From the NCBI RefSeq assembly GCF_029227915.1, contig NC_079881.1:27257501-27321500 (forward strand): a stretch of DNA of 64,000 nt. The letters run 5' to 3'. Source of the stretch: Hydractinia symbiolongicarpus (Eukaryota > Cnidaria > Hydrozoa > Anthoathecata > Hydractiniidae). Positions 61,101 to 64,000 of this stretch are shown here, one piece after another; position 1 is the first letter of the stretch, and each line of letters starts with the position of its first letter. Made by a program: the position numbers and the translations under genes. The notes under the pieces are model-generated. The model was not told the DNA's origin, searched no databases, and saw only the letters and a program-made list of their open reading frames with translations.

Positions 61101-64000
61101 AAACTTCTTTTATTCAGCGTCTCATCAAAAATGAAAACAAGTTTAAAAACTACAAGTCTCATGCGATTTAGTGGTGAAAAGATAATATAAAAAATCGTTC
61201 TGGAAATGAGTTTACTCACAGGGTACTTTCTTTGTATACTTTTGACTATACGGGCCGAGTCTGGGATTTACGGGAAATCGCAGGTTTTCGTTTGCCGGCG
61301 ATTAAACTTCTTTTATTCAGCGTCTCATCAAAAATGAAAACATTTTTGAAAACAACAAGTCTCATGCGATTTAGTGGTGAAAAGATAATTTAAAAAATCG
61401 TTCTGGAAATGAGTTTACTCACTGGGTACTTTCTTTGTATACATTCGACTATACGGGACAAGACCGGAATTTACGGGGAATAGCAGGTTTTCGTTTGCCG
61501 GCGATTAAACCTCTTTCATTAAGCGTCTCATTAAAAATGAAAACATTTTTGAGAACTACAAGTCTCATTCGTTCTAGTGGTGCAGAAATAGTTTGAAAAA
61601 TCGTTCGGGAAATCAGTTTACTCCTTGGGTACTTTCTTTATATACATTCAACTATACAGGCCAAGCCCGGGATTTACGGGAAATCGCGGGTTTTCGTTTG
61701 CCGGCGATTAAACTTCTTTTATTCAGCGTCTCATCAAAAATGAAAACAAGTTTAAAAACTACAAGTCTCATGCGTTTTAGTGGTGAAAAAATAATTTGAA
61801 AAATCGTTCGGGAAATGGGTTTACTCCCTGGGTACTTTCTTTTTATACTTTTGACTATACGGGCCAAGCCCGGGATTTACGGGAAATCGCGTGTTTTCGT
61901 TTGCCGGCGATTAAACTTTTTTTATTCAGCGTCTCATCAAAAATGAAAACATTTTTAAAAAGTACAAGTCTTATGCGTTTTAGTGGTGAAAAAATAATTT
62001 AAAAAATCGTTCTGGAAATGAGTTTACTCACAGGGTACTTTCTTTGTAAACATTCGACTATGCGGGCCAATCCCGGGATTTGCGGGAAATCGCGGGTTTT
62101 CGTTTGCCGGCGATTAAACCTCTTTCATTAAGGGTCTCATCAAAAATGAAAACATTTTTAAAAACTACAAGTCTCATGGGCTTTAGTGGTGGAATAATAA
62201 TTTAAAAAATCGTTCGGGAAATGAGTTTACTCCCTGGGTACTTTCTTTATATACATTCAACTATACGGGCCAAGCCCGGGATTTACGGGAAATGGCGGGT
62301 TTTCGTTTGCCGGCGATTAAACATCTTTTAATCAGCGTCTCATCAAAAATGAAAACATTTTTGAAAACTACAAGTCTCATGGGTTTTAGTGGTTAAATAA
62401 TAATTTAAAAAATCGTTCTGGAAATGAGTTTACTCCCTGGGTACTTTCTTCGTATATATTCGACTACATGGGCCAAGCCCGGGATTTAGGGGAAATCGCT
62501 GGTTTTCGTTTGCCGGCGATTAAACCTCCTTCATTAAGCGTCCCATCTAAAATGAAAACATTTTTGAAAACTACAAGTCTCATGCGTTTTAGTGGTGAAA
62601 AAATAATTTAAAAAATCGTTCGGGAAATGAGTTTACTCCCTGGGTACTTTCTTTGTATACTTTTGACTATACGGGCCAAGTCCGGGATTTACGGGAAATC
62701 GCGGGTTTTCGTTTGCCGACGATTAAACCTCTTTCATTAAGCGTTTCATCAAAAATGAAAACACTTTTGAAAACTACAAGTCTCATGCGTTTTAGTGGTG
62801 AAAAAATAATTTAAAAAATCGTTCGGAAAATGAGTTTACTCCCTGGGTACTTTCTTTGTATACTTTTGACTATACGGGCCAAGCCCGGGATTTACGGGAA
62901 ATCGCGGGTTTTCGTTTGCCGGCGATTAACTTCTTTTATTCAGCGTCTCATCAAAAATGAAAACATTTTTGAAAACTACAAGTCTCATGCGTTTTAGTGG
63001 TGAAAAAAAAATTTAAAAAATCGTTCGGGAAATAAGTTTACTCCCTGGGTACTTTCTTTGTATACTTTTGACTATACGGGCCAAGTCCGGGATTTACGGT
63101 AAATCGCGGGTTTTCGTTTGCCGGCGATTAAACTTCTTTTATTCAGCCTCTCATCAAAAATGAAAACATTTTTAAAAACTACAAGTCTTATGCGTTTCAG
63201 TGGTGAAAAAAAAATTTAAAAAATCGTTCGGGAAATGAGTTTACTCCCTGGGTACTTTCTTCGTATACATTCGACTACACGGGCCAAGCCCGGAATTTAC
63301 GGGAAATGGCGGGTTTTCGTTTGCCGGCGATTAAACTTCTTTTAATCAGCGTCTCATCAAAAATGAACACATTTTTGAAAACTACAAGTCTCATGGGCTT
63401 TAGTGGTTAAATAATAATTAAAAAAATCGTTCGGGAAATGAGTTTACTCCCTGGGTACTTTCTTTGTATACTTTTGACTATACGGGCCGAGTCTGGGATT
63501 TACGGGAAATAGCAGGTTTTCGTTTGCCGGCGATTAAACTTCTTTTATTCAGCGTCTCATCAAAAATGAAAACATTTTTGAAAACTACAAGTCTAATGCG
63601 ATTTAGTGGTGAAAAGATAATTTAAAAAATCGTTCTGGAAATGAGTTTACTCACAGGGTACTTTCTTTGTATACATTCGACTATACGGGACAAGCCGGGA
63701 TTTACGGGAAATCGCAGGTTTTCGTTTGCCGGCCATTAAACCTCTTTCATTAAGGGTCTCATTAAAAATGAAAACATTTTTGAGAACTACAAGTCTCATT
63801 CGTTCTAGTGGTGCAGAAATAATTTGAAAAATCGTTCGGGAAATCAGTTTACTCCTTGGGTACTTTCTTTATATACATTCAACTATACGGGCCAAGCCCG
63901 GGATTTACGGGAAATGGCGGGTTTTCGTTTGCCGGCGATTAAACTTCTTTTAATCAGCGTCTCATCAAAAATGAAAACATTTTTGAAAACTACAAGTCTC
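58160..64000. repeat. Higher-order duplication at about 4262-bp offset (21 monomers), cut by window end
   Basis: The variant TATATATTCGACTACATGG occurs at 58191 and 62453, and AATGAACACATTTTTG at 59101 and 63362, offsets 4262 and 4261. The second copy runs off the window. An extra AATGAACACA marker at 57883, 1218 bp (six monomers) before 59101, shows a smaller duplication nested just upstream. Confidence 0.8.

Larger units (their letters stand above)
35397..64000. repeat. Satellite array, about 203-bp monomer (right arm)
   Basis: About 141 monomers of the same 203-bp family, same orientation as the left arm. The array resumes at exactly the monomer position where the left arm breaks off (TTTTA then GTGGTGAAAA), so both arms are one array split by the transposon. 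Variant types here are mostly those of 23-30 kb rather than those of 1-15 kb: GGGAAATGGCGGG, GTCTGGGATTTACGGG, GTGGTTAAATAATAA, and a GTGCAGAAATAATTTG type. Long higher-order units (about 3855, 4465 and 4262 bp) dominate. No non-satellite sequence is visible from 35397 to the window end, and the array is cut by that end. Confidence 0.97.

Noticed and set aside
565-62002. Many 60-117-residue open frames on both strands across the array, several with near-identical products
   Set aside because: They repeat with the 203-bp monomer, many start with TTG rather than ATG, run on both strands of the same bases, and the period is not a multiple of three. They are repeat by-products.
1-64000. CENP-B box in the satellite monomer
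   Set aside because: TTCG occurs in TTTTCGTTTGCCGGCGA and ATCGTTCGGGAAATGAG, but neither fits TTCGnnnnAnnCGGG on either strand. A centromeric role is therefore not supported by this motif.

Overview
This window is eukaryotic, very probably from an invertebrate animal. About 59 kb of it is one satellite DNA array with a monomer of about 203 bp: 1-30384 on the left and 35397-64000 on the right, roughly 290 monomers in all. Both ends of the window lie inside the array, so its full size is not visible. The array is split once, by a 5008-bp DNA transposon at 30385-35392. I see no rRNA, tRNA, CRISPR, bacterial gene or other host gene.

The transposon is the informative part. It has CACGTT termini in inverted orientation, a TTTA target duplication, and one spliced gene on the + strand. 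Joining ten exons through nine GT-AG introns (30845-34819) gives an uninterrupted 968-residue protein with the layout of RAG1: an N-terminal Cys/His zinc region, a C3HC4 RING, a further zinc finger, a basic linker, and a DDE recombinase core. The core has candidate catalytic residues D490, D560 and E912 or E916, and a C579-x2-C582 / H890-x4-H895 zinc-binding quartet. The distance from D560 to C579 (19 residues) and the H-x4-H spacing equal those of vertebrate RAG1. No RAG2-like (Kelch) gene is present, so this is a RAG1-only element. It belongs to the RAG1/Transib-related DDE transposases. The 4-bp duplication and CAC termini leave open whether it is closer to Transib/RAG or to Chapaev (CMC).

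The two element ends are not symmetrical. The same 23-bp subterminal block lies 21 nt inside the terminal heptamer on the left but 10 nt inside it on the right. This 11-bp difference is the same as that between 23- and 12-spacer recombination signals. The block carries a perfect NRF-1-type palindrome at both ends.

The satellite is organised hierarchically. Segments of 2, 3, 4, 6, 7, 9, 19, 21 and 22 monomers recur at fixed offsets: 406, 609, 812, about 1217, about 1420, 1827, about 3855, about 4262 and 4465 bp. One duplicated segment at 36379-37223 is a paralogous empty copy of the transposon insertion site. It shows a net insertion of 5012 bp (element plus 4 bp) and implies that the transposon arrived after that duplication. 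The many 60-110-residue open frames in the array are by-products of the repeat, not genes.

Organism: metazoan by the RAG1-like gene and the short AT-rich introns (73-284 bp). Repeated AGCTAGCTA-type words in the transposon recall demosponge DNA and the gene family is common in cnidarians, but neither is decisive.
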